Origin: Streptomyces sp. BHT-5-2
Lineage (GTDB): Bacteria; Actinomycetota; Actinomycetes; Streptomycetales; Streptomycetaceae
Length of the DNA stretch: 64,000 nt
Assembly: GCF_019774615.1 (NCBI RefSeq)
Contig: NZ_CP081496.1
Location: 5,146,001 to 5,210,000 of the forward strand
Direction: 5' to 3'
In this document: positions 51,686 to 61,047 of the stretch, piece after piece
Numbering within the stretch: position 1 is the stretch's first letter
Layout: every line of letters begins with the position of its first letter
The notes under the pieces: model-generated
What the model was told of the DNA's origin: nothing
What the model saw: only the letters and a program-made list of their open reading frames with translations
Database searches by the model: none
Translations under genes and position numbers: made by a program

Positions 51686-52594
51686 TCAGGGACGGCGTTG
51701 GTGCAGGGCTTCGAGGGTGGCGAGTTCCTCGTCGGAGAGGTGGAGGGCGGCTGCGGCGACGTTGGAGGTCAGGTGGGTCGGGTTGCCGGTGCCGGGGATG
51801 GCCAGCATGTGCGGGCCGCGGTGCAGGGTCCAGGCGATCCGGATTTGGGCGGGGTCGGCTCCGTGTGCCCGGGCGACGGCCAGGATCTCCGGGTGGTCGC
51901 TGCCGCTCGCCCCGGCTTGGCGACCGGTGGCGGCGATCGCGTAGAACGGGACGAAGGCGATGCCCTGCTCGCCGCAGGTGCGCACGAACGCGTCCTGGTC
52001 GGGCCGCACTCCGAGGCCGTACATGTTCTGCACGCAGACCACGGGCGCGATGGCCCGGGCCTCGGCGAGGTGGTGGGGGTGGACGTTGGAGAGGCCGAGG
52101 TGGCGGATGAGTCCGGCCGCGCGCAGTTCGGCCAGTGCACCGAAACGTTCGGCGATCGAATCGGTGCCGACGACGCGGAGGTTCACCACGTCCAGGTGGT
52201 CGCGGCCGAGCTGGCGCAGGTTCTCCTCGACCAGTCCGCGCAACTGCTCCGGCCCGGCGTGCGGCAGCCATGCTCCCGACGGGTCGCGCGGCTGGCCGAC
52301 CTTGGTGGTGATGACGAGGTCGTCCGGGTAGGGCGCCAGGGCCCGGTTGATCAGTTCGTTGGCCGAGCGCAGCGCGGAGAAGTAGAACGCGGCGGTGTCG
52401 ATGTGGTTCACGCCCAGCTCGACCGCGCTGCGCAGCACGTCGATCGCCTGGTCGCGGTCGCGCGGGACGGCGTCGGGCACGAGCGCCGTCCCGGTTTGCG
52501 GCAGGCGCATCGCTCCGAAGCCGAGCCGGTTGACCGTCAGATCTCCCAGCTTCCAGGTTCCCGATGCGGCGGCGTTGATCGTCTCTGTGGTCAT
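51686..52594 (-). CDS. Aldo/keto reductase
   Basis: 302 residues from the ATG at 52594 (TTETINAAASGTWKLGDLTV); a longer start at 52630 is possible. AKR barrel: LGFGAMRLPQTG, GVNHIDTAAFYFSALRSANE (catalytic Asp and Tyr), LVITTKVGQPRD (Lys), HLDVVNLRVVG and the NADPH motif HMLAIPGTGNPTHLTSN. The usual His before LRV is Asn here, seen in other small actinomycete AKRs. Divergent from an ArsR-type regulator that probably controls it. It is upstream of the lanthipeptide genes on the same strand, but 280 bases and a separate promoter lie between. Confidence 0.9.
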   Translation of the reverse strand: MTTETINAAASGTWKLGDLTVNRLGFGAMRLPQTGTALVPDAVPRDRDQAIDVLRSAVELGVNHIDTAAFYFSALRSANELINRALAPYPDDLVITTKVGQPRDPSGAWLPHAGPEQLRGLVEENLRQLGRDHLDVVNLRVVGTDSIAERFGALAELRAAGLIRHLGLSNVHPHHLAEARAIAPVVCVQNMYGLGVRPDQDAFVRTCGEQGIAFVPFYAIAATGRQAGASGSDHPEILAVARAHGADPAQIRIAWTLHRGPHMLAIPGTGNPTHLTSNVAAAALHLSDEELATLEALHQRRP

Positions 52595-52706
52595 GGCGGG
52601 ATGGTCTCCGCGCTGTAGGGTGACCGCCATTGATTCAGATATGGGTGAATCCTCGGGGCGGGGCGGGGCGGGCGCTGGGGCCGGTGCGTAGCGAGGTGGT
52701 GGCGGG

Positions 52707-53696
52707 GTGGCGCTCCTGGCGGAGCTGGCGTTCTCGGCGGGCGACGTGGCGCAGGTGCGGTTCGCCGTCTCGCCGATGTGGCAGGTCGGGGCCAGCTTCC
52801 GGCTGCTGGCCTCCGGTGCCGCGGATCCGGTGCACCGGCGCTGGCTGGAGCAGGTGCGGCCACGGGTCGCGGCCGCAGGGCTGGACGAGGCATGGCTCGC
52901 CGAGCTGTTCCCGCCGTCGGGCTACGCCCCGGACTTCCTCAACCCGGCGCCCACCGGGCCGGCCCCCACGCTGGCCGAGGAGTTGGCCGCGCTCACGGCC
53001 ACCCCTGCCGAGCGCGTCCGCAAGGACCTCGACCACCTCGGACACCATCAGAGCGGCATCGGCCCCCGGCTGCGGTCCCTGCATGCCGATCCGCACACCC
53101 GCCTCGCTCGGGTCGCCGAGGAGATCGAGACCTACTGGGAGCTGGCGCTGGCCCCCTACTGGGCCCGTATCCGCACGGTGCTGGACGCCGACGTCTTCCA
53201 CCGGGCCCGGCAGGTGTCCCAGCACGGCGCCGGCCACCTCTTCAACGAACTGCATCCGCAGGTCAGTTGGAACGACCACACGCTGCGGCTGGTCCGCAGA
53301 CGAACCCTGTCCCGCGAGACGGCGGGCACCGGACTGCTCCTGGTTCCGTCGGCCTTCAAAGGGCCGGGCCTGTCCACACGGATCGCCCCACCGGACCCGC
53401 CGCAACTCGCCTACCGGGCCCGCGGCTCCGGCACGCTGTGGGAACGCCGCGCCGTCACCGGTACCGCGGCGCTCGTCGCCGTGCTCGGCCGCTCGCGCAC
53501 CCTGCTCCTGACCGAACTGGAGACTCCGGCCACCACGACAGAACTCGCCCGGCGCACCGGCATCTCCATGGCCGGCGTCTCCCAGAACCTCACGGCACTG
53601 CGCGACGCCGGCTTCGTCACCGCCCACCGGGCCGGCCGCTCCGTGCTGTACGCCCGCACCTCCGTCGCGGAGTCCGTCCTCGCCGCCGGCCGGTAA
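52707..53696 (+). CDS. ArsR-family winged-helix regulator with N-terminal extension
   Basis: 329 residues from the GTG at 52707. The N-terminal 230 residues form the DUF5937-like part often fused to streptomycete ArsR regulators (LLAELAFSAGDVAQVRFAVS, PMWQVGASFRLL). The C-terminal winged helix reads ALVAVLGRSRTLLLTELETP, TTTELARRTGISMAGVSQNL, TALRDAGFVTAHRAGRSVLY. No metal-binding Cys box is seen, so it probably senses something other than arsenic. Divergent from the aldo/keto reductase across about 110 bases. Confidence 0.85.
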   Translation: MALLAELAFSAGDVAQVRFAVSPMWQVGASFRLLASGAADPVHRRWLEQVRPRVAAAGLDEAWLAELFPPSGYAPDFLNPAPTGPAPTLAEELAALTATPAERVRKDLDHLGHHQSGIGPRLRSLHADPHTRLARVAEEIETYWELALAPYWARIRTVLDADVFHRARQVSQHGAGHLFNELHPQVSWNDHTLRLVRRRTLSRETAGTGLLLVPSAFKGPGLSTRIAPPDPPQLAYRARGSGTLWERRAVTGTAALVAVLGRSRTLLLTELETPATTTELARRTGISMAGVSQNLTALRDAGFVTAHRAGRSVLYARTSVAESVLAAGR

Positions 53697-53750
53697 CCCG
53701 GGGAGCGGTCCGGCGGCGGCCGCGCGACGGGCCCTGCCGTGGGCCGGCCG

Positions 53751-55142
53751 CTACCTGATCCGCAGCTCCGTCAGCACCCGCCGCTGCGCGGACGTCGGCC
53801 GCACCGGGAAGTACAGGTAGCAGACTCCCCCGGAACCGCTCTTGACCTGGCCTTTTTCGTCGTGGCGCTTCGTTCGCAACCAGATGTTCTCGAACTCTCG
53901 GCGTTTGTAGACGCGGCGGACGGCGGGGTCGTCGGGGGAGGCGGGGTCGTTGGCGATGACGTCGCCGGTCGGGGTGAAGCCGATGACGGTCATCAGGTGG
54001 CCGGCGGTGCCGTAGCCCGCGCCGTCGAGTTCGGTCTTGAGGAAGGACTGGGAGGTTATGACGGGGATGCCGGCGTGGACGAGGCGTTCGGCGTCGTTGA
54101 GGGAGGGCAGGCGGGTGACGATGCCCTGGAGGTCGTGGTAGGTGGCGGCGTAGGCGGCGTTGAAGGGCCAGTTGCCGCAGCCGTCGTACTGGTAGTCGAA
54201 GGTCTGGCGGGCGGCCTGGCAGACCTGGGGGTCGGCGTAGGAGGGGTCGACCCAGGCGAGCTGCTGACGGGTGGGGCGGCGACCCCAGTACTCGATGATC
54301 ATCTGGGAGGAGGTGGGGCTGCACCACGCCTCTCCCCCGTTGTCGTACTGCGGGTACTGGCCCTTGTGGATCTCCTGCGAGTAGCGCGGCACGTGCAGTT
54401 CGCGGCCGACGAGGCAGGGGGTGGAGGCCGGCACCTCGAAGCGGTCGGGGAGGTCGGAGGCCATCGCGCCCAGCCGCCAGACGGTGGGGGTGGCGGTGGT
54501 GCCGGGCCGGCGGTGGAGGGTGAGGCGGAGTTCGTAGGAGGTCAGGCGCAGGCCGGTCGAGGGGTCGTCGAGGGCGAGGGTGTCGGTGGAGACGGCGCTG
54601 CGGCCGTCCTTCTGGTCGTCGACGGAGGTGCGCCGGATGTCGGTGTCGCCGTCGCCGGCGGTCCATCGGCCCATGACGTACCAGGGTGTGCGGCCGCCGT
54701 CGGAGTAGGTGGCGCGGAGTTCGACGGCGATCCAGGTGCCGGCGGGGGTGTGGGCGTTCCAGGAGGCGACGGCCTCGGTGGCGGGGACCGGGAGACGGTG
54801 CACCGGGCTGGTCCAGGTGGCGTACTCCCAGGTGGCGGTCCGGCCGGTGTGCGGGTCGTGGTAGACGGTGGTGCCGGCGGGGCGGGCGAGGGCGATGCCG
54901 GGGCGGCGGCCGGGCACCACGCGGGTGCCGTGGCCGGTGCCCTGGTGCCAGTCGGCGGGGGTGGTCCAGGCGTGGTAGTCCACGGGGCTCTTCGTTCGGT
55001 GCGGGGTGGTGGCCTCGGGCCGCGGCGGGGCCGACGGGCGGCCGGGCCCGCCCGCGGCGGCGGCCAGGGGGGTGACGGCGGCGCCGGCCGCGACGGCGAG
55101 TGCGGCGGCCAGGACGGTGCGCCGGGGCGCGGAGCTGGTCAT
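53751..55142 (-). CDS. Secreted C39-like cysteine peptidase family protein
   Basis: 463 residues. Twin-arginine-like signal SAPRRTVLAAALAVAAGAAV. An N-terminal beta-rich domain (about 50-240) precedes a C39-type papain fold: GGEAWCSPTSSQMIIEYWGR (Cys at about 272), GAGYGTAGHLMTVIGFTPTG (His about 380) and VIANDPASPDD (Asp about 398). Unlike bacteriocin exporters it has no ABC part, so it is a stand-alone secreted hydrolase. It is divergent from a P-loop kinase gene and not linked to the lanthipeptide operon. Confidence 0.85.
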   Translation of the reverse strand: MTSSAPRRTVLAAALAVAAGAAVTPLAAAAGGPGRPSAPPRPEATTPHRTKSPVDYHAWTTPADWHQGTGHGTRVVPGRRPGIALARPAGTTVYHDPHTGRTATWEYATWTSPVHRLPVPATEAVASWNAHTPAGTWIAVELRATYSDGGRTPWYVMGRWTAGDGDTDIRRTSVDDQKDGRSAVSTDTLALDDPSTGLRLTSYELRLTLHRRPGTTATPTVWRLGAMASDLPDRFEVPASTPCLVGRELHVPRYSQEIHKGQYPQYDNGGEAWCSPTSSQMIIEYWGRRPTRQQLAWVDPSYADPQVCQAARQTFDYQYDGCGNWPFNAAYAATYHDLQGIVTRLPSLNDAERLVHAGIPVITSQSFLKTELDGAGYGTAGHLMTVIGFTPTGDVIANDPASPDDPAVRRVYKRREFENIWLRTKRHDEKGQVKSGSGGVCYLYFPVRPTSAQRRVLTELRIR

Positions 55143-55301
55143 GGGTCCCCCTGTCGGTGCGGACGGCCGGCGGCGCCGGGCGCGCGGGTGCGGGTGGGGC
55201 GGCTGGGCTCAACTATCTCCGCTCCGGGCGGGCTTAGGAAGGTGGTTCGACGCGCGTCGCGTCACGAATATTGGTGTGGACCACTGGCGTACGCTGGTGG
55301 G

Positions 55302-55898
55302 ATGACCCCCGCCCTCGACCCCGCGCTGACGTCGCTGGCCGCCCGGCTGCGCACCCTGCCGCCCTCGTGCGGTCCGGTGCGGCTGATCGCGGTGGACGGG
55401 CACGCGGGCTCCGGGAAGAGCACCTTCGCCGGGCGGCTGGCCGAGGCGCTCGACGGCGCGCCCGTGGTGCACACCGACGACCTCGCGACCCATGAGGAGC
55501 TGTTCGCCTGGAGCGACCGGTTCCGGGAGCAGGTGCTGGACCCGCTGTCCCGGGGCGGGACGGCGCGCTACGAGGTCTACGACTGGGCGCGCCGGGAGTT
55601 CGGCGCGGCGGTGGAGCTGGCGCCGGCGCCGGTGGTGCTGGTCGAGGGCGTGGGCACCGGGCGGCGCGCGCTGCGGCCGTACGCCGCCTGCCTGTTGTGG
55701 ATGGAACTGGCGCGCGAGCATTCATGGGAAAGAGGTCAACTCCGGGACGGGCCGGGGCTCTCCGCCTTCTGGGATGGCTGGATTCCGGCGGAGCGCGCGC
55801 ACTTCGCGGCGGATCCGTCCCGGCCGTACGCCGATCTCCTGGTGCACCAGGGGCCGATGGGTTATGAGGTGCGTGTGGGACCGTCCGGTCGGGCGTGA
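55302..55898 (+). CDS. Uridine kinase-like P-loop protein
   Basis: 198 residues from the ATG at 55302. Walker A AVDGHAGSGKSTFAGRLAEA near residues 30-49, HTDDLATHEELFAWSDRFRE (acceptor site), VYDWARREFG and LVEGVGTGRRALRPYAACLL (Walker B region). It resembles the uridine/cytidine kinase group; the substrate is unknown. Downstream is a terminator-bounded small transcript region. Confidence 0.82.
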   Translation: MTPALDPALTSLAARLRTLPPSCGPVRLIAVDGHAGSGKSTFAGRLAEALDGAPVVHTDDLATHEELFAWSDRFREQVLDPLSRGGTARYEVYDWARREFGAAVELAPAPVVLVEGVGTGRRALRPYAACLLWMELAREHSWERGQLRDGPGLSAFWDGWIPAERAHFAADPSRPYADLLVHQGPMGYEVRVGPSGRA

Positions 55899-55985
55899 CC
55901 GGGCCCGGATTTCACCCTGCGTAGCCGACTATGGCTGACACGCCGACAGTTGTTGACCGGGACCCGCCGAGTGCCCCAACTCGGC

Positions 55986-56015
55986 TTGACCTGGGGGGCG
56001 TACAGGACTTACGTT
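55986..56015 (+). promoter_or_regulatory. Promoter of the candidate small RNA
   Basis: TTGACC (55986-55991) and TACGTT (56010-56015) with 18 bases between, in a spacer. It is immediately followed by an intrinsic terminator about 60 bases later. Confidence 0.5.
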
Positions 56016-56021
56016 CTCAAT

Positions 56022-56090
56022 GTGCGGTTCAACGGACCGCCCGCAGACGCGAAGCCCCCGGTTGTTCCCCCGTGATCGGGGGCTTCGTTC
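56022..56090 (+). ncRNA. Candidate small RNA or attenuator leader
   Basis: Predicted transcript of about 65-70 bases starting near 56022 and ending at the hairpin CGAAGCCCCCG (56049-56059) / CGGGGGCTTCG (56076-56086), followed by TTCTGT. The hairpin loop is C-rich (GTTGTTCCCCCGTGAT). It could be an independent small RNA, or a terminator-controlled leader of the AAA gene 300 bases further on. No known RNA family is recognised. Confidence 0.4.
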
Positions 56091-56395
56091 TGTGTAAAAG
56101 CAGATGTCGCGGCGCTCGCCGCACGGGACTTCCCTCACCCAGGGTCACCGCATCCTTCGCGCCGACGCGCCCCCTTCCGCGCCCCCGCTTCCACCTCGTG
56201 CGGCCCTCTTCGGCCTGCGCGGACAGCGCAGGTACGATGCGAGTCTGTGCCACCGCGGGACCCGGGCCCGGGCGCACGGCAGGGCAACTCCCGCCCGCCG
56301 CGCGCCGGTTCGGTCAGGGCCGGACAGACCCCGGGACCCCGGCGCGGCACACGTCCGGTGGTACACCACGGGGGGACGTTTTGTGGGGGGACGGG

Positions 56396-58288
56396 ATGGA
56401 TGTCGGCGCTCAGGGTTCGCCCGCCCCGGCCGAACTCGCCTGGCTGCGCGCGGTAGACGCCTACACCATGGGTGCCTACCCCCAGGCCGAGGAGGAGTTC
56501 CGGGCCGCGGTACGACTCGATCCGTCGATGGCCGACGCCTGGCTCGGGCTCCACGCGCTGCGCGCGGACACCTCCATGGCGCTGCTGCGGATGCACCAGC
56601 ACCGCGACCGCTTCGGTGAGCAGCGCACCCGGCACCGACGCTCCCTCAACTCCTGGTACTGGCTGGGCTGGTGGGTCCAGCCGGTGCTGGAGACCGGCCG
56701 GGATCTGCTGCTGGCGCACGCCTCCCACTGGCTCGACGGCCGCCATGTCGCCGAGCTGGACCAGGCGCTGGCCGGCTGCCCGCCGGTGGACACCGACCCG
56801 CAGGTGCGCTTTCTGCACGCCTGCCGCGCCTATCTCGTCAAGGACTGGGACCAGCTCGTCCGGCACACCGAGCCGCTGCTCGGCGATCCCGCGCTGGGCA
56901 TCGAGGCGGGGCTGTTCGGCGGGATGGCGCGGGTGCGGCTGGAGATGTACGGGCAGGCCGAGCCGCTGCTGGCCGCGGCGCTGATGCGATGTCGCAGCGA
57001 GCAGCCGCAGCGCAAGGAGCTGCGCTACTGGCTCGCCCGTGCCTACGAGGGCACCGGCCGCAGCGCCGCCGCCCTCCCCCTCTACCGCGCGGTGCACCGG
57101 GTCGACCCGGCGTTCATGGACACCGCGGCACGGCTGGCCGCCATCGCCGAGGCGGACGGGCTGGACGAGGTCGCCGGCCTGGCGACGGTCTCCGCGCAGG
57201 GCCCGGCACAGGGGGCCGGCGGCGACCTCGACCCGCTGGCGCCGCTGGACCCGATCGACGGCCGGGAGCTGCTGGTGGCCGGCGAGCCGACCGGCCCGCA
57301 GGCGGAGCCGGCCGTCGGGAGCGGCGGTGCGGCCCGGATCAAGACGACGGCGCCGGGCCGGCGGGACGGCGAGGTGCTGCCCGCCGGGCCGGCCGACCCG
57401 GTGCTGCTGGAGAAGGCGCTGGCGGAGCTGGAGCGGATGGTCGGCATGGAGCCGGTCAAGCGGCATGTGCGGGCGCTCTCCGCGCAGCTGCGGATGGCCC
57501 GGCTGCGGGCGAGCCAGGGCCTTCCGGTGGCGCCCCCGAAACGGCACTTCGTCTTCTCCGGCCCGTCGGGCACCGGCAAGACCACGGTGGCCCGGATACT
57601 CGGCCGGGTCTTCTACGCGCTGGGGCTGCTCGGCGGCGACCATCTCGTGGAGGCCCAACGCGCCGACCTCGTCGGCGAGTTCCTCGGACAGACCGCCGTC
57701 AAGGCGAACGAGCTGATCGACTCGGCGCTGGGCGGGGTGCTCTTCGTCGACGAGGCGTACAGCCTGTCCAACTCCGGCTACAGCAAGGGCGACGCGTACG
57801 GCGACGAGGCCCTTCAGGTACTGCTGAAGCGGGCCGAGGACAACCGCGACCGGCTGGTGGTGATCCTGGCCGGCTACCCCGAGGGCATGGACCGGCTGCT
57901 GGCCGCCAACCCCGGCCTCTCCTCCCGCTTCACCAGCCGGGTGGACTTCCCCAGCTACCGGCCGCTGGAACTCACCAGGATCGGCGAGGTGCTGGCCGCG
58001 GAGAACGGCGACCGCTGGGACGAGGAGTCCCGCGAGGAGCTGTGCAGCATCAACGGCCATGTCGTCGAGCAGGGCTGGATCGACGAGCTGGGCAACGGCC
58101 GCTTTCTGCGCACCCTGTACGAGAAGAGCTGCGCCTACCGCGATCTGCGGCTGTCCACCTGGCCGGGTACCCCGGCCAGGGACGATCTCGCCACCCTGCG
58201 GCTGGCGGACCTGATGCAGGCGTACGGCGAGGTGCTCTCGGGCCGCGGGCCGGACCCGCAGGCACCGCCGAAGGGGCTGGATCTGTAG
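56396..58288 (+). CDS. AAA+ ATPase with N-terminal tetratricopeptide region (EccA/CbbX-like)
   Basis: 630 residues from the ATG at 56396 with GGGGGG upstream. The N-terminal 300 residues are TPR-like helices (GAYPQAEEEFRAAVRLDPSM, ELRYWLARAYEGTGRSAAAL). The C-terminal AAA module has Walker A VFSGPSGTGKTTVARILGRV (about 388), the pore-loop/EFLGQT segment, Walker B GGVLFVDEAYSLSNSGYSKG (about 447) and NPGLSSRFTSRVDFPSY with the arginine finger. This is the architecture of EccA of type VII secretion and of CbbX. No other type VII component lies next to it. Confidence 0.88.
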   Translation: MDVGAQGSPAPAELAWLRAVDAYTMGAYPQAEEEFRAAVRLDPSMADAWLGLHALRADTSMALLRMHQHRDRFGEQRTRHRRSLNSWYWLGWWVQPVLETGRDLLLAHASHWLDGRHVAELDQALAGCPPVDTDPQVRFLHACRAYLVKDWDQLVRHTEPLLGDPALGIEAGLFGGMARVRLEMYGQAEPLLAAALMRCRSEQPQRKELRYWLARAYEGTGRSAAALPLYRAVHRVDPAFMDTAARLAAIAEADGLDEVAGLATVSAQGPAQGAGGDLDPLAPLDPIDGRELLVAGEPTGPQAEPAVGSGGAARIKTTAPGRRDGEVLPAGPADPVLLEKALAELERMVGMEPVKRHVRALSAQLRMARLRASQGLPVAPPKRHFVFSGPSGTGKTTVARILGRVFYALGLLGGDHLVEAQRADLVGEFLGQTAVKANELIDSALGGVLFVDEAYSLSNSGYSKGDAYGDEALQVLLKRAEDNRDRLVVILAGYPEGMDRLLAANPGLSSRFTSRVDFPSYRPLELTRIGEVLAAENGDRWDEESREELCSINGHVVEQGWIDELGNGRFLRTLYEKSCAYRDLRLSTWPGTPARDDLATLRLADLMQAYGEVLSGRGPDPQAPPKGLDL

Positions 58289-58386
58289 CGGCCGGACTCG
58301 TGCTCGTGGCTACCGGACTCGTGGCGGCCGGAGAAGCGCGAGGGGCGCGCCGGTGGTCCGGTGCGCCCCTCGGTCCGATGCGGCGG

Positions 58387-59517
58387 TCAGCCGGCCAGTG
58401 CGGGGTTCTCGGCGGTCAGCGGAGTCCCCTCGCGCGGATCGCCGACCCGTCCGGCCTCCTCCCGGGACGCCGGGCCGGCCGTCGGCTCCGTGCGGTGCGC
58501 CGGGTCGCGGACCTCGCCGACCAGCATCTCCAGGACGTCCTCCAGGGCGACCAGGCCGAGCACCCGGCCGGTGCCGTCGGCGACCGCGGCCAGGTGGGAG
58601 GCGGCCCGGCGCATCGCGGTCAGGGCGTCGTCCAGCGGGAGTTCGGCGCGGAGCGTGGCCATCGGGTGCCAGATCCGCTGCGGCACCGCCCGGTCCCGTT
58701 CCTCCAGGTCCAGGACGTCCTTGACGTGCAGATAGCCCATGTAGGCACCGCCCGGCGCGCAGACCGGGAAGCGGGAGTAGCCGGTGCGCACGGTCAGCTC
58801 CTCCACCTGGCGGGGCGACACCGTCGGCTCGACGGTGATCAGTCCGGCGGGGTCGAGGAGGACGTCGGTGACCGGGCGGCTGCCGAGCTCCAGGGCGTCG
58901 GAGAGCCGTTCCTGCTCGCCGGGGTCCAGCAGGCCCGCCTGGCCGGAGTCCTCGACGAGGTGGGTGAGCTGCTCGCTGGTGAAGACCGCCTCCACCTCGT
59001 CCTTGGGCTCGACCCGGAAGAGCCGCAGCACACCGCGGGCCAGCGCGCCGAGCAGCGCGGTGACCGGGCGGCACAGCCGGGCGAAGGCGACCAGCCCGGG
59101 GCTGAGCCACAGGGCGGTCTTCTCGGGCGCGGCCATCGCGAGGTTCTTGGGGACCATCTCGCCGATCACCAGGTGGAGGAAGACCACCAGGGCCAGGGCG
59201 ATGGCGTAGCCGAGCGGGTGGACCAGGGCCCCGGGCAACCGGACGGCCGCGAAGACCGGTTCCAGCAGGCGGGCGACGGTCGGCTCGGCGACCGCGCCGA
59301 GCGTCAGGGAGCAGATGGTGATGCCGAACTGGGCGGCGGCCATCATCTGCGGGAGGTTCTCCAGACCGTGCAGGACCCGGCGGGCCCGCTTGGAGCCCAT
59401 CGTGGCGAGCGGTTCGACCTGGCTGCGGCGGACCGAGACCAGGGCGAACTCGGCGCCGACGAAGAAGCCGTTGGCGAGCACCAGGAGCACCGCGAAGAGA
59501 AGCTGGGCCACGGTCAT
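58387..59517 (-). CDS. CBS-domain membrane protein (CorC/HCC family), second of a pair
   Basis: 376 residues; the ATG at 59517 overlaps the stop of the upstream paralogue. A DUF21/CNNM membrane part (LLFAVLLVLANGFFVGAEFA, ICSLTLGAVAEPTVARLLEP, AIALALVVFLHLVIGEMVPK) precedes a CBS pair (VTDVLLDPAGLITVEPTVSP, YMGYLHVKDVLDLEERDRAV, GRVLGLVALEDVLEMLVGEV). The family is linked to Mg2+ or Co2+ export. No C-terminal CorC domain, so it is shorter than its partner. Confidence 0.88.
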   Translation of the reverse strand: MTVAQLLFAVLLVLANGFFVGAEFALVSVRRSQVEPLATMGSKRARRVLHGLENLPQMMAAAQFGITICSLTLGAVAEPTVARLLEPVFAAVRLPGALVHPLGYAIALALVVFLHLVIGEMVPKNLAMAAPEKTALWLSPGLVAFARLCRPVTALLGALARGVLRLFRVEPKDEVEAVFTSEQLTHLVEDSGQAGLLDPGEQERLSDALELGSRPVTDVLLDPAGLITVEPTVSPRQVEELTVRTGYSRFPVCAPGGAYMGYLHVKDVLDLEERDRAVPQRIWHPMATLRAELPLDDALTAMRRAASHLAAVADGTGRVLGLVALEDVLEMLVGEVRDPAHRTEPTAGPASREEAGRVGDPREGTPLTAENPALAG

Positions 59518-60875
59518 CGGGCCACCTCCGCACCGGCCGGGACCCGCTCGCGGGCCGCCTCGGGAACGGCGGGGGCCAGCCGGACCAGCCGTATCCGCTC
59601 GGCGCGGTGGTGGGCGACCAGCCGCACCCGGAGCCGCCAGCCCTCCAGCTCGGCGGTGTCGCCGGGTGCCGGAATCCGGCCGAGTATGTGGGCGACCAGC
59701 CCCGCGACGGTCTCGTAGGGGCCCTCGGGGGCCTCCAGGCCGATCCGGCGCAGGGTGTCGACCCGGCAGCCGCCGTCGGCGTCCCACGCCGGGCGGCCGT
59801 CCTCGGGCGGGGCCTGGCCGAGCTCGGGCAGGTCCACCCGGTCGTGCTCGTCGCGGACCTCGCCGACGAGTTCCTCGATGATGTCCTCCAGCGTCACCAC
59901 GCCGGCGGTGCCGCCGTACTCGTCGACGACCACCGCGATCGGCTGCTCGCTGCGCAGCCGCTCCAGCAGCGGCTGCACCGGCAGCGTGGCGGGCACCAGC
60001 AGCGGCGGCACCGCTATCCGGAGCGCCGGGGTGCGCAGCCGCTCCTCGGCCGGGACGGCGAGCGCGTCCTTGAGGTGCACCATGCCGACGATCTCGTCGA
60101 GCCGGGTGCGGTAGACGGGGAAACGGGAGAGGCCGGTGGCGCGGGTGAGGTTGACGACGTCCTCGGCGGTCGCGGTCGCCTGGAGGGCGCTGACCCGGAC
60201 GCGGGGCGTCATGACGTTCTCCGCGGTGAGGTCGCCGAGCGAGAGGGTGCGGACGAAGAGGTCCGCGGTGTCCTGCTCGATCGCCCCGGCCCGGGCGGAG
60301 TGCCGGGCCAGCGAGACCAGTTCGCCCGGGGTGCGGGCGGAGGCCAGTTCGTCGGTCGGTTCCACGCCCAGGGCGCGGACCAGGCGGTTGGCGACGGTGT
60401 TCAGCAGGGTGATCACCGGCCGGAAGAAGCGGGAGAAGGCGTCCTGCGGGCCGGCGACGAAGCGGGCGACCTGGAGCGGCTTGGAGACCGCCCAGTTCTT
60501 GGGCACCAGTTCGCCGACGACCATCTGGACGGCGGAGGCCACCAGCATGCCGATGACGACCGCGATGCCCGGGACGGCGCCGTGCGGCAGGCCGAGGGCG
60601 AGCAGCGGCCCGGACAGCAGCTCGGCCAGCGCCGGCTCGGCGAGCATGCCGACCACCAAGGAGGTGATGGTGATGCCGAGTTGGGTGCCGGAGAGCTGGA
60701 AGGAGAGTTCCCGCAGAGCGGAGACGACGGTGTCGGCCCGGGGGTCGCCGTCGGCCGCGGCCCGTTCGGCGTCCGCCTTCTCGACGGTGACGAGCCCGAA
60801 CTCGGCGGCCACGAAGAAGCCGTTGGCGAGGATGAGTGCGAGTGCCGCAAGGAGGAGCAGCAGGGGGCCGGTCAT
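59514..60875 (-). CDS. CBS-domain membrane protein (CorC/HCC family), first of a pair
   Basis: 453 residues. A DUF21/CNNM membrane domain (LLLLAALALILANGFFVAAE, ITITSLVVGMLAEPALAELL, VVIGMLVASAVQMVVGELVP), a CBS pair (AENVMTPRVRVSALQATATA, IVGMVHLKDALAVPAEERLR, IAVVVDEYGGTAGVVTLEDI, IEELVGEV) and a C-terminal CorC_HlyC transporter-associated domain (VDTLRRIGLEAPEGPYETVA, GLVAHILGRIPAPGD). Complete architecture for a divalent-cation efflux or hemolysin-C-like protein. Coupled by ATGA overlap to the shorter paralogue; the two may form a heterodimer. Confidence 0.9.
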   Translation of the reverse strand: MTGPLLLLLAALALILANGFFVAAEFGLVTVEKADAERAAADGDPRADTVVSALRELSFQLSGTQLGITITSLVVGMLAEPALAELLSGPLLALGLPHGAVPGIAVVIGMLVASAVQMVVGELVPKNWAVSKPLQVARFVAGPQDAFSRFFRPVITLLNTVANRLVRALGVEPTDELASARTPGELVSLARHSARAGAIEQDTADLFVRTLSLGDLTAENVMTPRVRVSALQATATAEDVVNLTRATGLSRFPVYRTRLDEIVGMVHLKDALAVPAEERLRTPALRIAVPPLLVPATLPVQPLLERLRSEQPIAVVVDEYGGTAGVVTLEDIIEELVGEVRDEHDRVDLPELGQAPPEDGRPAWDADGGCRVDTLRRIGLEAPEGPYETVAGLVAHILGRIPAPGDTAELEGWRLRVRLVAHHRAERIRLVRLAPAVPEAARERVPAGAEVAR

Positions 60876-61047
60876 GCCGCCGCCTCCGTCGTATGCGGGG
60901 GTTCGGAAGGGGCGGCGCAGGTACTACAGGACGATCCGTCCATTGCCGGAGGGAGTCACTCCTCGGGTCGTTGGGTCCCACTGAGGGGCGGGGTGCGGGT
61001 ACACCCCGGAGAACAGAGTAAACAGCGGGGCCCGCGTCGGGGCAGGG

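Larger units (their letters stand above)
55899..56395. other. Spacer with an independent promoter-terminator unit
   Basis: 497 bases between the kinase and the AAA gene, with no protein-like frame. It contains the candidate small RNA at 56022-56090 and its promoter. From 56100 on the DNA is GC-rich leader, with GGGGGGACGGG before the ATG at 56396. Confidence 0.5.

Noticed and set aside
55931..56395. N-terminal extension of the AAA protein frame to 55931
   Set aside because: It crosses a promoter and an intrinsic terminator and is not protein-like; the ATG at 56396 has a strong ribosome site.
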